In this document: in pieces, positions 62,165 to 64,000 of the stretch
How positions within the stretch are numbered: position 1 is the first letter of the stretch
Layout of the letters: every line of letters begins with the position of its first letter
DNA from: Rhodocyclaceae bacterium
GTDB taxonomy: Bacteria; Pseudomonadota; Gammaproteobacteria; Burkholderiales; Rhodocyclaceae
DNA length: 64,000 nucleotides
Reading direction: 5' to 3'
Assembly (NCBI GenBank): GCA_003963315.1
Contig: RXJP01000021.1
Coordinates: forward strand, 41,575-105,574
Made by a program: the position numbers and the translations under genes
Notes under the pieces: generated by a model
What the model saw: the letters and a program-made list of their open reading frames with translations, nothing else
Databases searched by the model: none
Told to the model about the DNA's origin: nothing

Positions 62165-62584
62165 ATGGCCGCACCCCTTATCACCGCGATCATGCCGGGT
62201 CGCGATTGGCTATCCTTGCTGCGGCCGGGCGATTGGCTGTGCGCGGGCATCGCCCTGATCGTCGTGGGCATTTCCTATCCCCTGCTGTGGCAGGGCGGTA
62301 ATGCCGAAAAAGCGGTGGTCCGCCGCGACGGCGCCCTCATTGCGGAATTGCCCCTGACCCTGCACAAGCGCATTGAAGTGGACGGCCCCATCGGCAAGAC
62401 CACCATAGAGATCGAACCCGGACGCGCCCGCGTGCTGTCCGACCCAGGCCCACGCCAGTATTGTGTGCGCCAGGGCTGGCTGACCCGGCCCAACGCCATC
62501 GCTATCTGCGCCCCCAACCACGTTAGCCTGTCCCTGTCCGGCCCCGCCGGCGGGGCCGGACACAATGATTCCGTCAGCTACTGA
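62165..62584 (+). CDS. NusG domain II-like membrane-anchored protein
   Basis: The 139-residue protein has one N-terminal membrane helix (about 20-38, WLCAGIALIVVGISYPLLW) followed by a small beta-rich domain. The pattern AVVRRDGALIAELPLTLHKRIEVDGPIGKTTIEIE and AICAPNHVSLSLSG (shown in part) is typical of NusG domain II proteins. These are regularly next to Gx transporter (HepS-like) genes, and may belong to cofactor or isoprenoid handling. It overlaps the next gene by 20 bases. Confidence 0.82.
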   Translation: MAAPLITAIMPGRDWLSLLRPGDWLCAGIALIVVGISYPLLWQGGNAEKAVVRRDGALIAELPLTLHKRIEVDGPIGKTTIEIEPGRARVLSDPGPRQYCVRQGWLTRPNAIAICAPNHVSLSLSGPAGGAGHNDSVSY

Positions 62585-63113
62585 GCGCCATACCAAGCGC
62601 CACATCGAGCTCACCGTCACGGCGGACGACCACCGGGTGGCCCGCTATGCGGCGGCGGCCATCGCCCTTACGGTGGCCGAAGCGGCCATTCCCTCGCCGC
62701 TGCCGGGGGTCAAACCGGGATTGGCCAATATCGTCGTGCTGCTGGTGCTGATGCGCCACGGCTGGGCCGACGCAGCCTGGGTATCCCTGTTGCGGGTGGT
62801 GGCCGGCAGTCTGGTGGTGGGGCAATTCCTCGCGCCCGGCTTCTTCCTCAGCCTCACCGGCGCCCTGCTCAGCCTAGCAGTGCTGGCGCCGGCCATGCAT
62901 TTGCCCCGCCGATGGTTCGGCCCGGTCACCTTGTCCATCCTCGCCGCCTTTGCCCACATCGGCGGCCAGGTATTGCTGGCCCGACTCTGGCTCGTGCCCC
63001 ACGACGGTGTGTTCTATCTAGTGCCGGTATTCGCCACCACCGCCCTGATCTTCGGTATCGTGAACGGGTTGATCGTTGCCCGCCTCATCATCCCCAAGCC
63101 CAGTCAGTCATGA
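62565..63113 (+). CDS. Gx transporter/heptaprenyl diphosphate synthase I-like membrane protein
   Basis: The 182-residue inner-membrane protein has five or six hydrophobic segments. The family start is ALTVAEAAIPSPLPGVKPGLANIVVLLVL, followed by SLLRVVAGSLVVGQFLAPGF. The family is called heptaprenyl diphosphate synthase component I but resembles an ECF-type substrate-binding transporter subunit. It overlaps ubiX by 4 bases, a hint of a role in prenyl or flavin-prenyl supply. Confidence 0.88.
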   Translation: MIPSATERHTKRHIELTVTADDHRVARYAAAAIALTVAEAAIPSPLPGVKPGLANIVVLLVLMRHGWADAAWVSLLRVVAGSLVVGQFLAPGFFLSLTGALLSLAVLAPAMHLPRRWFGPVTLSILAAFAHIGGQVLLARLWLVPHDGVFYLVPVFATTALIFGIVNGLIVARLIIPKPSQS

Positions 63114-63718
63114 AAACCGTCGCCCTCGCCTTCACCGGCGCCTCTGGTCTGCCTTACGGCATGCGCCTGCTGCAATGCCTGCTGCAATCGGGCAAGCGGG
63201 TCTGGCTCACCTATTCCCAGGCGGCGCAGATCGTGGCGAAACAGGAAATGGACCTGGTGCTGCCGGCCCAACCGCGGGAAGCGGAGCGGATATTGCTGGA
63301 ACGCTGTGGTCTTGCCGTCGACCAGGTGCACCTCACTGTCTACGGCCGCGACGACTGGAACGCCCCCATGGCCTCCGGCTCCAATCCGCCGGATGCCTAC
63401 GTCATCTGCCCCTGCACCAACGGCACCCTGGCCAAGGTGGCCGCCGGCATGGCCGACGACCTGCTGACCCGGGCCGCTGACGTGGTGCTGAAGGAAGGCC
63501 GCAAGCTGATTCTCGTCCCGCGGGAAACGCCGCTCTCCACCATCGCCCTGGAAAACGTGCTGCGCCTGTCCCGGGCCGGCGCGGTGATCCTGCCGCCCAA
63601 TCCCGCCTTCTATCACCGCCCCACCAGCCTCGACGACATGGTCGATTTCGTGGTGGCGCGCATCCTCGACCAATTGGGCGTGGAGCACCAGCTCATGGCC
63701 CGCTGGGGGGAATCATGA
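63110..63718 (+). CDS. ubiX: Flavin prenyltransferase UbiX
   Basis: UbiX joins dimethylallyl phosphate to FMN to make the prenylated flavin cofactor of UbiD decarboxylases in ubiquinone synthesis. The 202-residue protein has the flavin-binding FTGASGLPYGMRLL, the MASGSNPPDAYVICPCTNGTLAKVAAG region, and LILVPRETPLSTIALENVLRLSRAGAVILPPNPAFYHRP (given here for its conserved Arg, Glu and Tyr). It overlaps its upstream neighbour by 4 bases and its downstream neighbour by 4 bases. Confidence 0.95.
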   Translation: MKTVALAFTGASGLPYGMRLLQCLLQSGKRVWLTYSQAAQIVAKQEMDLVLPAQPREAERILLERCGLAVDQVHLTVYGRDDWNAPMASGSNPPDAYVICPCTNGTLAKVAAGMADDLLTRAADVVLKEGRKLILVPRETPLSTIALENVLRLSRAGAVILPPNPAFYHRPTSLDDMVDFVVARILDQLGVEHQLMARWGES

Positions 63719-64000
63719 AAACCATGGAAATCGCCATCTTCCCGCTGCAAACGGTGTTGTTCCCGGAAGCCACCCTGCCCCTGCGCATCTTCGAGCAGCG
63801 CTATCTGGACATGGCCAAGGAATGCCTACGGGATGAACTGCCTTTCGGCGTCTGCCTGATCGCGTCGGGCGAGGAAGTGGGGGCGCCCGCCGAGCCCCAT
63901 GAAGTGGGCACCCTGGCGCGCATCGTCGATTGGGACATGCCGCAACTGGGCCTGTTGCAAGTAACCACCCGCGGCGCCGAGCGTTTCCGTATCCGCGAAC
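63715..64000 (+). CDS. LON substrate-binding domain protein (partial)
   Basis: The first 95 codons are in the window. They match the N-terminal domain of Lon protease as found in stand-alone LON-domain proteins: IAIFPLQTVLFPEATLPLRI, FEQRYLDMAKECL, FGVCLIASGEEVG, GTLARIVDWD, LLQVTTRGAERFRI. The ATPase domain cannot be assessed because the gene runs off the edge. It begins by overlapping ubiX by 4 bases. Confidence 0.85.
   Translation, partial: MKTMEIAIFPLQTVLFPEATLPLRIFEQRYLDMAKECLRDELPFGVCLIASGEEVGAPAEPHEVGTLARIVDWDMPQLGLLQVTTRGAERFRIRE

Overview
The window is about 64 kb of GC-rich DNA from a betaproteobacterium, most likely of the order Rhodocyclales. The pointers are the housekeeping gene order (dapF-DUF484-xerC; argS-SPOR-dsbA; ntrC-ntrB-glnA; coaE-zapD-yacG), a class I PHA synthase, and a catabolic cluster resembling those of denitrifying degraders of aromatic and steroid compounds. 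Placement below the order is inference. I see one tRNA and no rRNA, CRISPR array, transposase or phage gene.

Layout. 0-8.7 kb: chromosomal core genes (lipid A acyltransferase, CoA-binding protein, dapF, DUF484, xerC, TPR protein, tRNA-Met, FAD monooxygenase, dsbC), with three different intergenic inverted-repeat families. 8.8-34.9 kb: the accessory heart of the window. It holds a five-gene acetophenone-carboxylase-type operon (apcABCDE-like), an export or outer-membrane operon (YCF48 repeat protein, MMPL-type RND permease, DUF1302 barrel, DUF1329 protein), a short tail operon (possible HEPN protein, quinone reductase-like MDR, CobW GTPase), an acyl-CoA ligase with a small cytosolic chemoreceptor, a thiolase followed by a two-subunit 3-oxoacid CoA-transferase, and an AcoR-type sigma-54 activator. 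35.5-51 kb: amt, mltA, an ATPase, a Nudix/ThiE fusion, yacG, an arsRC-acr3 cassette placed between yacG and zapD, zapD, coaE, a SPOR-like protein, coaX, birA, ntrC, ntrB and glnA. 51-64 kb: a CDF transporter, nadA, argS, a SPOR protein, dsbA, an SDR, a PIN protein, phaC, an MBL hydrolase, a DUF1289 mini-gene, rapZ, two small membrane proteins, ubiX and the start of a LON-domain gene.

How the central genes fit together. The carboxylase should use ATP and bicarbonate to carboxylate a methyl ketone to a 3-oxo acid. The ligase or the CoA-transferase would then activate that acid, and the SCP-x-like thiolase would cleave the CoA ester to acetyl-CoA plus an acyl-CoA (or two acetyl-CoA if the ketone is acetone). 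Three strong -24/-12 (sigma-54) promoter matches stand in front of the carboxylase operon, the export operon and the thiolase operon, and a weaker one in front of the ligase. CGGAC/GTCCG half-sites lie upstream of each. This suggests one ketone-responsive sigma-54 regulon, driven by the activator at 32.9-34.9 kb, covering catabolism, transport and chemotaxis. The substrate cannot be read from the sequence. A separate nitrogen circuit is also visible: ntrBC sit beside glnA, and NtrC-type sites with sigma-54 elements lie upstream of amt and, more weakly, of glnA.
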